Part shown: in pieces, positions 57,516 to 64,000 of the stretch
How positions within the stretch are numbered: position 1 is the first letter of the stretch
Layout: every line of letters starts with the position of its first letter
Translations under genes and position numbers: made by a program
Assembly: GCA_964434425.1 (NCBI GenBank)
Contig: CAYSVH010000007.1
Coordinates: 78,865 to 142,864, forward strand
Direction: 5' to 3'
DNA from: CALMEC01 sp964434425
GTDB taxonomy: Bacteria; Actinomycetota; Thermoleophilia; Miltoncostaeales; Miltoncostaeaceae
DNA length: 64,000 nucleotides
Notes under the pieces: generated by a model
Databases searched by the model: none
The model's input: the letters and a program-made list of their open reading frames with translations, nothing else
What the model was told of the DNA's origin: nothing

Positions 57516-59579
57516 ATGGAGTTCGCCCTCGCACCCGGTTATCGGCCCACCGGCGATCAGCCCCGTGCCATCGACGGCCTCGTTGAGGGCATCGAGGCGG
57601 GTGAGCGCATGCAGAGCCTCCTCGGGGTCACCGGGTCGGGCAAGACGTTCACCATGGCCAACGTCATCGCGCGAACGGGGCGGCCGGCCCTGGTCATCGC
57701 GCACAACAAGACCCTCGCCGCGCAGCTGTGCAACGAGTTCCGCGAGTTCCTCCCCGAGAACTCGGTGGACTACTTCGTCAGCTACTACGACTACTACCAG
57801 CCCGAGGCCTACATCCCGGCCACCGACACCTACATCGAGAAGGACTCGTCCATCAACGACGAGATCGACCGTCTGCGGCACTCGGCGACCAGTTCGCTCC
57901 TGGCCCGTCGGGACGTGGTGATCGTGGCGTCGGTCAGCTGCATCTACGGCATCGGGTCACCCGAGACCTACAGCGAGCGGCTCCTCATCCTGAAGACGGG
58001 GGAGGAGCACTCCCGCGAGGACATCTTCCGGCACCTGGCGGACGTGCAGTACCAGCGCAACGACATGGTCCTCGAGCGCGGCAACTTCCGCGTGCGGGGC
58101 GACGTCTTCGAGATCCAGCCGGCGAACTCCGAGACGGCGTACCGGGTCTCCATGTTCGGCGACGAGATCGAGACGATCGACCACTTCGATCCGCTCACCG
58201 GTGAGATCTTCGACCGGGTGGACCACCTGGGCATCTGGCCGGCGACCCACTACGTGACACCGCAGGAGACCATCCGGCGAGCGCTCTCCGAGATCCGTGA
58301 GGAGCTCGAGACGCGGGTGGCCGAGCTGGAGGCCGAGGGCAAGCTCGTCGAGGCACATCGCATCCGTCAGCGGACCGAGTACGACATGGAGATGCTTCGC
58401 GAGCTCGGCTTCTGCAACGGGATCGAGAACTACTCGCGCATCCTGGACGGCCGGCCACCGGGCAGCGCGCCCAGCACGCTCCTCGACTTCTTCCCGAAGG
58501 ACTTCCTCTGCTTCGTGGACGAGTCGCACAACACGCTGCCGCAGATCCGCGGCATGTTCGAGGGCGACCACTCGCGCAAGATGTCACTCATCGAGCACGG
58601 CTTCCGCCTGCCGTCGGCCGCCGACAACCGACCCCTCCGGTTCAGCGAGTTCATGGAGCGGGTGGGGCAGATCATCACGGTGTCGGCCACACCGGGTGAG
58701 TACGAGCGCCGCGAATCGAGCCGCATCGTCGAGCAGATCATCCGGCCGACCGGGCTGGTCGACCCGGAGGTCGAGGTCCGGCCGACCAGGGACCAGATCG
58801 ACGACCTCATGAACGAGATCCGGGCGCGCGCGGAACGCGACGAGCGCACTCTGGTCACCACCCTCACCAAGAAGATGGCGGAGGACCTCACCGAGTACCT
58901 GATCGAGGGTGGCTTCCGGGTGCGCTACCTGCACTCGGAGGTCGACACCATCGAACGCATCCGCATCATCCGCGACCTGCGCCTGGGCGAGTTCGACGTC
59001 CTCGTCGGCGTCAACCTCCTCCGCGAGGGGCTCGACCTGCCCGAGGTCACGCTGGTCGCGATCCTGGACGCCGACAAGGAGGGATTCCTCCGCGGCCAGA
59101 CGGCGCTCATCCAAACGATCGGCCGGGCCGCCCGCAACGTGAACGGCCGGGTGATCATGTACGCCGACACCGAGACCGAGGCCATGCGGACGGCGATCGG
59201 CGAGACCGAACGCCGGCGTGAGATCCAGAAGGCCTACAACACCGAGCACGGCATCACGCCCGAGACCATCGTGAAGGGCGTCAGCGACATCACCGAGTTC
59301 CTGGGCCTCACCTCCAGCGGCCCGGCCCAGACCCGCCGGCAGAAGGCCGCCAGCCTCGCCAAGAGCGGCGCCAGTGACGCGGACCTCGAGAAGGAACTGA
59401 TCTCCCTGGAGGAGGAGATGTTCAAGGCGGCTGAGGAGCTGCACTTCGAGCGCGCGGCGGAACTGCGCGACGCCATCAAGGCGCTGCGGGTGGAGCTTGA
59501 CGAGCGCCAGGGCATCCAGCGGGCACCGCGGACGGCGCCGACGCCGTCGAAGCGGGGCTCGCGGGGCAGACGACGGTGA
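57516..59579 (+). CDS. uvrB: Excinuclease ABC subunit B
   Basis: UvrB verifies damage and positions UvrC in nucleotide excision repair. The 687-residue protein has Walker A GVTGSGKTFTMA, the beta-hairpin region YYDYYQPEAYIP, the DESH box (FVDESHNTLPQIRG), motif V/VI VGVNLLREGLDLPEV and QTIGRAARNVNGR. The C-terminal UVR motif (EEEMFKAAEELHFERAAELRD) binds UvrC. Full length. An SOS box and a leaderless promoter lie directly upstream. Confidence 0.97.
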   Translation: MEFALAPGYRPTGDQPRAIDGLVEGIEAGERMQSLLGVTGSGKTFTMANVIARTGRPALVIAHNKTLAAQLCNEFREFLPENSVDYFVSYYDYYQPEAYIPATDTYIEKDSSINDEIDRLRHSATSSLLARRDVVIVASVSCIYGIGSPETYSERLLILKTGEEHSREDIFRHLADVQYQRNDMVLERGNFRVRGDVFEIQPANSETAYRVSMFGDEIETIDHFDPLTGEIFDRVDHLGIWPATHYVTPQETIRRALSEIREELETRVAELEAEGKLVEAHRIRQRTEYDMEMLRELGFCNGIENYSRILDGRPPGSAPSTLLDFFPKDFLCFVDESHNTLPQIRGMFEGDHSRKMSLIEHGFRLPSAADNRPLRFSEFMERVGQIITVSATPGEYERRESSRIVEQIIRPTGLVDPEVEVRPTRDQIDDLMNEIRARAERDERTLVTTLTKKMAEDLTEYLIEGGFRVRYLHSEVDTIERIRIIRDLRLGEFDVLVGVNLLREGLDLPEVTLVAILDADKEGFLRGQTALIQTIGRAARNVNGRVIMYADTETEAMRTAIGETERRREIQKAYNTEHGITPETIVKGVSDITEFLGLTSSGPAQTRRQKAASLAKSGASDADLEKELISLEEEMFKAAEELHFERAAELRDAIKALRVELDERQGIQRAPRTAPTPSKRGSRGRRR

Positions 59580-59839
59580 CGGTGGGCGTTCCTCGGGGCG
59601 GTGCTGCGGCGGCGGGGTGACCATCGGACGGCGCCGTCGCCGGCAGGGCGAGCGGTGCTCCGTGCCGGCGGGGTTTCGATCGGTGGGCACGGCGGGGACC
59701 GGAAGGGTGATTCGTCTTCAGTACCCGGGTGCTTCTGCCGATGACCAGTAGTGACCGACGTTCGTACGTGCCCCGCGTGGTGGGGACTGTCCGGTCGCCT
59801 CCCTTTTTCCGTCTATCCGTTCTGGAGACACCACACCCC

Positions 59840-60205
59840 ATGAGCAAGCAAGAGCAGACCCAGGCAATTCTCGACAGCCTCCGATCCGGGATCCCGGAGA
59901 TCCGGGGCGCTCTGATCGCGACGGCGGACGGCCTCGCCATCGCCCGTTCGTTCGCCGACAACATGGACCACCAGCGGGTCGCCGCCATGGCCGCCACCGC
60001 CCTCGGGCTCGGGAAGCGCATCGCCGACACGCTCGGCGCGGGTGAGTTCACCGAGACGAGCGTCTGCGGCAAGGAGGCCAACGCGTTCATCTACGCGACC
60101 GGCCCCAAGGGCGTGCTGACGATCATCACGAACGCCGACGCCAACCTCGGCCTCCTCCACATGGAGGCCCGCGACGCCGCCCAGAGGATCGCCGAGATCC
60201 TCTGA
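59840..60205 (+). CDS. Roadblock/LC7-domain protein (MglB-like)
   Basis: The 121-residue protein is a single roadblock/LC7 domain: ILDSLRSGIPEIRGALIATADGLAIARSF, then MAATALGLGKRIADTL and a C-terminal helix LLHMEARDAAQRIAEIL. Such domains act as regulators of small Ras-like GTPases (MglB/MglA, actinobacterial conservons). No GTPase or histidine kinase gene is adjacent, so its partner is elsewhere. I start at ATG 59840 (MSKQEQ), with TGGAGA upstream. It may also be a self-dimerising scaffold. Confidence 0.78.
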   Translation: MSKQEQTQAILDSLRSGIPEIRGALIATADGLAIARSFADNMDHQRVAAMAATALGLGKRIADTLGAGEFTETSVCGKEANAFIYATGPKGVLTIITNADANLGLLHMEARDAAQRIAEIL

Positions 60206-60365
60206 GGACCGTACCTTCCACCGAGTGACGGATCGGCTCCGCGCGGCCGGTCGCGTCCTCATCGCGTGTGATCCCGGAGGCGTCCTGCCGCGGCGCCGGT
60301 GAGGCGTGGGGTGGCGCCGGCGGGAGCGATCCGAGCGGCCCGCCGCACCGGCGGCGGTCAGCGAC

Positions 60366-60458
60366 GGAGTCGATCCCCGCCCGCTGCAGCAGGTGACCGA
60401 GCATGAGGCCGGAGGGACCGGCTCCGACGATCGCGACGTCGGTCGTGAGTACCGTCAT
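60366..60458 (-). pseudogene. N-terminal remnant of an FAD-dependent aromatic hydroxylase
   Basis: The frame begins MTVLTTDVAIVGAGPSGLML and GHLLQRAGIDSV, the FAD-binding start of PobA-type 4-hydroxybenzoate hydroxylases. Similarity then stops: the expected VLE and ARIRAG segments are absent in every frame. Only about 31 codons of a roughly 390-codon gene remain, next to the convergent roadblock gene. Its ATG overlaps the upstream dehydrogenase stop (ATGA), so the intact gene was once in that operon. Confidence 0.7.
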
Positions 60459-61351
60459 ACGGCCCGGGGACCGGGCGTGCCTCCCGTCCCCAGTCCGCGG
60501 GGCACACGGGCCAGGTTGGAGAGGTCCTCGTCACCGAACCCGGCCTCCACGAGTCGCTCCTCCTGGGCGGCGATCAGCTGGGTGAGGGGGAGGTCGATGC
60601 CCAGCTCGCCGGCCTCGGCGAGCGCGATGCGCAGATCCTTCAGGTGCAGCGCGACGCGGAAACCCAGCGGATACTCGCCGCGGATCACGTTGTCGCTGCG
60701 GTTCTCAAGGACCCATGACTGCGCGGCGCCGCCGGAGAGTGCCGTCACCAGGTCCGGCATGGGGAGGCCCTCCTGCTCGCCGAGGACGAGCGCCTCGGCC
60801 AGGGCGGCGTACGTCCCGGCGACGAGGACCTGGTTGACGGCCTTCGCCGCCTGTCCGGCTCCCGGCCCGCCCAGGTGGGTGATCGAGGTGCAGAAGGCCT
60901 CGAGGGCGGGGCCGGCCGTGGTGACATGTGCAACCTCTCCGCCGACGAATGCGGTGAGCGTGCCCAGGCGGGCGCCCTCCGATCCGCCCGACACGGGCGC
61001 GTCGACGCATCCGATGTCGCGGTCGGCGAGTTCGGCGGCGATGCGCCGGGTGACGGCGGGGGCGATCGTCGAGCAGTCGACCAGGACCGAGCCGGGACGC
61101 ATCCGGGACGCGGCCCCGTCGCCTCCGAGGACGACCTCCTCGACGTCGGCGGAGTCGGACACGCACGTGAACACGACGTCGGCTCCCGCGGCCGCTTCGG
61201 CCGACGACGTGGCGCGGGCCGCTCCGAGCGCGACCAGGTCGTCGGCCTTGGCGGGCGTGCGGTTGAACACCGTCAGTCCGTGACCGGCGTCGAGCAGGTG
61301 TGCGGCCATATGGTGGCCCATCGTTCCGAGTCCGATCCAGGCGATTCGCAT
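60455..61351 (-). CDS. 3-hydroxyisobutyrate dehydrogenase-family enzyme
   Basis: The 298-residue beta-hydroxyacid dehydrogenase oxidises a short 3-hydroxy acid with NAD(P). It has the Rossmann start RIAWIGLGTMGHHMAAHLL, the NRTPAK segment (NADP-friendly), VDAPVSGGSEGARLGTL (substrate site), GPGAGQAAKAVNQVL with the catalytic Lys and GFRVALHLKDLRIA. Substrate could be 3-hydroxyisobutyrate, tartronate semialdehyde or a succinic-semialdehyde type compound. A TACGAT hexamer 7 nt upstream fixes the ATG. Confidence 0.88.
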   Translation of the reverse strand: MRIAWIGLGTMGHHMAAHLLDAGHGLTVFNRTPAKADDLVALGAARATSSAEAAAGADVVFTCVSDSADVEEVVLGGDGAASRMRPGSVLVDCSTIAPAVTRRIAAELADRDIGCVDAPVSGGSEGARLGTLTAFVGGEVAHVTTAGPALEAFCTSITHLGGPGAGQAAKAVNQVLVAGTYAALAEALVLGEQEGLPMPDLVTALSGGAAQSWVLENRSDNVIRGEYPLGFRVALHLKDLRIALAEAGELGIDLPLTQLIAAQEERLVEAGFGDEDLSNLARVPRGLGTGGTPGPRAV

Positions 61352-61358
61352 GCGACGG

Positions 61359-61364
61359 ATCGTA
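61359..61364 (-). promoter_or_regulatory. -10 hexamer of a leaderless promoter (dehydrogenase gene)
   Basis: TACGAT on the minus strand ends 7 nt before ATG 61351, with no ribosome site. Confidence 0.5.
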
Positions 61365-61526
61365 GCGATGGCCTCAGGGCCCGGCCGACGACGCCTCCGC
61401 GCCGCGGGTGGGCGCGGGGTGCGTCGGCATCCGTAGCGTTCGCCCGTGTGCCCGCCGGGCGCGCGCCGAACCCCGGCGTGCGAGCGTGCGGCGGGGCATC
61501 GAACGTCGGACGACTCGAGGAGATCC

Positions 61527-62714
61527 ATGGGTACCGAGCATGGGCAGGCGACGCGCGCGATCCACGGGGGCACCTGGCGCGACCCGCACGGGGCCCCGCA
61601 CCTCCCGACCTACACGACGACCACGTTCGGCTTCGAGAACACGGAGGCGCTCCTGGACGTCGTCGACGGACGCGCGCCCGGGGCCCTGTACACCCGCTAC
61701 GGCCTGAACCCGACGATCCTGGCGCTCGAGGAGACGATGGCGCGGATCGAGGGTACGGAGGCCGCGCTCGCGTTCTGCTCGGGCATGGCCGCCGAGTCGG
61801 CGATGTTCGTCGAGCACGGCCGGTCCGGGGTGATCTGCCTGGGCGACGCGTACGGAGGCACACTCGAGCTCCTCTCCGACCAGCTCCCCATGCTCGGCAT
61901 CGCGACGACCTTCCTCCTCGGGGACGAGCGGGATCGCCTCGAGTCCGTCCTCCAGTCTGGGGCGAAGCTGGTCTTCTTCGAGACGCCCACCAATCCGACG
62001 CTCGAGATCTTCGACGTCGCCGCCATCGCCGAGATCGCGCACCGTCACGGCGCCCTCGTCGCCGTCGACAACACGTTCGCGTCACCGGTCAACCAGCGGC
62101 CGCTGGAACTCGGCGCCGATCTCGTGGTGTATTCGGCCACCAAGTACCTCGGCGGGCACTCCGACCTGACCGCCGGCTTCGTCCTCGGCTCCGCCGAACG
62201 CGTCACACCCGTGTGGAACTGGCGGAAGAACCTGGGGAGCACCATCGCCCCCGAGACGGCGGCGCTCCTGGCCCGGAGCCTTCGTACTTTGAGCATCCGG
62301 ATCGCGGCGCAGAACGCCTCCGCACTCGCGATCGCCGAGGCCATGGACGTCCACCCGCGCGTCCGACGCGTCCTCTATCCGGGGCTCGCGTCGTTTCCCG
62401 GGCACGCGGATGCGGCGCGGCAGATGGACGGCTTCGGGGGCATGCTCACCATCGAACTCGACGCCGACATGGCGGCGACCTCTCGGGTCGCCGAGGCGCT
62501 GGACCTGTTCGTGCTCGGAGCGAGCCTGGGCGGCGCCGAGTCGCTGGTGACCCAGCCGGTGACGACCACCCACCACGGCCTGACCCCCGAGGAACGCGAA
62601 CGACGGGGCATCACCGACGCGATGATCCGCCTGTCCGTCGGCCTGGAGGACACCGCCGACCTGATCGCCGACCTGCGGCGGGCGCTGGATCTGCTGGACG
62701 GTCGCGACCGGTGA
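61527..62714 (+). CDS. Cystathionine gamma-synthase/lyase-family PLP enzyme
   Basis: This Cys/Met-metabolism PLP enzyme (395 residues) could be a methionine gamma-lyase, cystathionine gamma-lyase/synthase or O-acetylhomoserine sulfhydrylase. Motifs are TRAIHGGTW, LYTRYGLNPTILALEETMA, FFETPTNPTLEIFDV, the PLP lysine in YSATKYLGGHSDLTAG and LGASLGGAESLVTQP. Assignment within the family is not possible by eye. I choose ATG 61527 with AGGAG 6 nt upstream. A TAGCGT hexamer at 61434-61439 could instead support a leaderless GTG at 61446 with a 27-residue extension. Confidence 0.88.
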   Translation: MGTEHGQATRAIHGGTWRDPHGAPHLPTYTTTTFGFENTEALLDVVDGRAPGALYTRYGLNPTILALEETMARIEGTEAALAFCSGMAAESAMFVEHGRSGVICLGDAYGGTLELLSDQLPMLGIATTFLLGDERDRLESVLQSGAKLVFFETPTNPTLEIFDVAAIAEIAHRHGALVAVDNTFASPVNQRPLELGADLVVYSATKYLGGHSDLTAGFVLGSAERVTPVWNWRKNLGSTIAPETAALLARSLRTLSIRIAAQNASALAIAEAMDVHPRVRRVLYPGLASFPGHADAARQMDGFGGMLTIELDADMAATSRVAEALDLFVLGASLGGAESLVTQPVTTTHHGLTPEERERRGITDAMIRLSVGLEDTADLIADLRRALDLLDGRDR

Positions 62715-62721
62715 GACCTCA

Positions 62722-62748
62722 CCGATGACGGCCAGGGGTCGTCATCGG
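62722..62748. terminator. Hairpin between convergent genes
   Basis: CCGATGACG (62722-62730) pairs with CGTCATCGG (62740-62748), 7 nt after the PLP enzyme stop and upstream of the end of the minus-strand amidohydrolase gene. Probably bidirectional. Confidence 0.65.
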
Positions 62749-62807
62749 AACGTCCAATGACGGCACACGTGCCGCCGCAGACATGGTGGGACCCCGGGTG
62801 CCGGTCG

Positions 62808-63914
62808 TCAGAGGTCGACCGTGGAGGTGGCCGCATCCACCAGCATGAGGTGCACCAGATCGGCGGGGAAGCGCTCGCCCGCGCGGAGACCTGCCCGCAC
62901 GGTGGCGAGGCCGGGTGCGATCCGCTCGAGGGTCGGGCCGGCGTCGCCGGCCTCGGGGTCGCGGCAGACGGCCTCCGCCAGCTCGAGGGCCTCGTCCACG
63001 CCGGCCACCGATCCGCGGATCGCCGTCGAGAGCGCGTGGTAGAGGAGCGGATAGAGGCGGGCCGTGGCGCCGGGCATCACGACGTCGCGCGGCCGGACGG
63101 GCACGCTCGCCGGGGCCGGCCGGCCGCCGGCGAGCACGGTGTCGATGGTGCCCGAGAGCATCGCGCGCAGCACGTCGTCGTCGGCGCCACCCGCCCGCGC
63201 CACGCGGAGCAGCATGTACAGCGCGAAGACCGGTCGTCCGTAGGGCGGGTCGGACGCGAACACGATGCGCTCGGGTGGGACGCGGGCCAGGAGCTCCGCC
63301 AGGTCGACGGGTGAGAGCACCGAGGTGTCGAACAGCGCGCACGGGTGCTCGCGCAGCCGCGCGGCGAAGACGGCCTGATCGGCGATGCCCGCGTGCGCCA
63401 GGATGATCGGCGCGGGGTGCTCGAGCGCCAGGTCGCAGAGGTGTTCGGCGATGGGCGCCATGCCGCGTCCCGCGTGGATGAGCACGGGGACGTTCGCCTC
63501 GTGGGCCCGCCGGAAGATCTCCCCGAGCCCGCCGTGGGTGAAGTCGAAGGCCTGCGCGCGCGGGTGCAGCTTGATGCCGCAGGCGCCGCGTTCGAGGCAG
63601 CGGTCCAGCTCGGGCAGAGGATCGTCGGCCGGGCTCAGCCGGCAGAACGGGACGAGACGTCCGGGATGTTCCGCGGCCCAGGCCAGCACGCGATCGTTCG
63701 GAACGCGGTACGACGGTACGCGCTCCGGGTCGTGGAGCGGGAAGACGCACCCGCCGGCCACGTCGACCCGGTCGAACATGTGGAGCAGACGATCCGGACG
63801 GAGCGACATCCCGTCCTCATCGTCGCCCAGGTGGGTGTGTGCATCCCAGATCCGTGCGCCTGCGGGACGCAGGCGGGTGATCTCGTCCAGGTACGGCTGC
63901 AGGCGTTCGCTCAT
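62808..63914 (-). CDS. Amidohydrolase-2 family protein
   Basis: The 368-residue TIM-barrel metal hydrolase or decarboxylase has the HxH motif in IWDAHTHLGDDEDG, KLHPRAQAF (Lys-His strand), VLIHAGRG, IILAHAGIADQ and the late Asp in VFASDPPYGRP. A C-terminal helical extension of about 100 residues is longer than usual. Family members include decarboxylases of aromatic acids and lactonases; substrate unknown. ATG 63914 with TACGCT 7 nt upstream, another leaderless-type start. Confidence 0.82.
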   Translation of the reverse strand: MSERLQPYLDEITRLRPAGARIWDAHTHLGDDEDGMSLRPDRLLHMFDRVDVAGGCVFPLHDPERVPSYRVPNDRVLAWAAEHPGRLVPFCRLSPADDPLPELDRCLERGACGIKLHPRAQAFDFTHGGLGEIFRRAHEANVPVLIHAGRGMAPIAEHLCDLALEHPAPIILAHAGIADQAVFAARLREHPCALFDTSVLSPVDLAELLARVPPERIVFASDPPYGRPVFALYMLLRVARAGGADDDVLRAMLSGTIDTVLAGGRPAPASVPVRPRDVVMPGATARLYPLLYHALSTAIRGSVAGVDEALELAEAVCRDPEAGDAGPTLERIAPGLATVRAGLRAGERFPADLVHLMLVDAATSTVDL

Positions 63915-63921
63915 CCGGTCG

Positions 63922-63927
63922 AGCGTA
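63922..63927 (-). promoter_or_regulatory. -10 hexamer of a leaderless promoter (amidohydrolase gene)
   Basis: TACGCT on the minus strand ends 7 nt before the ATG. The remaining bases to the window end show no gene. Confidence 0.5.
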
Positions 63928-64000
63928 ACAGTGATCGTTGATTCTGGGTTCTTCTGGCATTCACGTGGGTAGTTTCACTGGGATTCGGCCGCATATGAGT

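Overview
The window is high-GC (about 70% by eye), densely packed and rich in GTG/TTG starts and 4-nt ATGA/GTGA gene overlaps. Family content (actinobacterial-type Tad pilus genes, a MhuD-type haem monooxygenase, mDAP-type MurE, FtsZ with a DVPDFL tail, CtpE-type P-ATPase, GAAC-N4-GTTC LexA boxes) points to Actinomycetota. A deep class such as Thermoleophilia is my guess rather than a demonstration. All 64 kb look chromosomal; I see no phage, insertion sequence or CRISPR array.

Layout. (1) 1-6.2 kb: right-hand part of a Tad/Flp pilus locus (small histidine kinase, zinc-ribbon protein, CpaB, TadZ, TadA, TadB, TadC, prepilin-like protein). (2) 6.2-13.3 kb: hydrolase, CtpE-like P-type ATPase, BASS-type and AEC-type carriers, a methyltransferase and a haem monooxygenase. 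(3) 13.3-14.4 kb: a minus-strand two-gene operon (small membrane protein plus metallophosphoesterase) whose promoter carries a LexA box in its -35, divergent from the division cluster. (4) 14.6-30.4 kb: the dcw cluster mraZ-rsmH-ftsL-ftsI | murE-murF-mraY-murD-ftsW-murG-murC-murB-ftsQ | ftsZ, apparently in three transcription units. (5) 30.5-34.3 kb: gcvT-gcvH followed by an orphan adenine-DNA methyltransferase. (6) 34.3-39 kb: geranylgeranyl-reductase-family enzyme, nth, CopD-like membrane protein, dnaG and a 44-aa membrane peptide gene. (7) 39.4-49.9 kb: a very large secreted protein, quinone reductase, SRPBCC protein, tRNA-Leu(CAA), lipoprotein, malic enzyme, polA. (8) 50-54.7 kb: a SipW/TasA-type export cassette (two paralogous TasA-like proteins, SipW-type signal peptidase, Cys-paired beta-propeller) divergent from a DUF4395-thioredoxin fusion. 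(9) 54.9-64 kb: rpsA-coaE, glyoxalase, LexA-controlled uvrB, roadblock protein, an FAD-hydroxylase remnant, HIBADH-type dehydrogenase, Cys/Met PLP enzyme and an amidohydrolase.

Regulation is unusually readable. Many genes have a TAnnnT hexamer 6-10 nt before the start codon and no Shine-Dalgarno, which suggests widespread leaderless transcription. mraZ carries TGGGG repeats with a 10-bp period inside its promoter. Two LexA boxes occur: one at uvrB, an expected SOS gene, and one at the uncharacterised membrane protein beside the dcw cluster. The strongest leads are that SOS-controlled operon and the SipW/TasA cassette.
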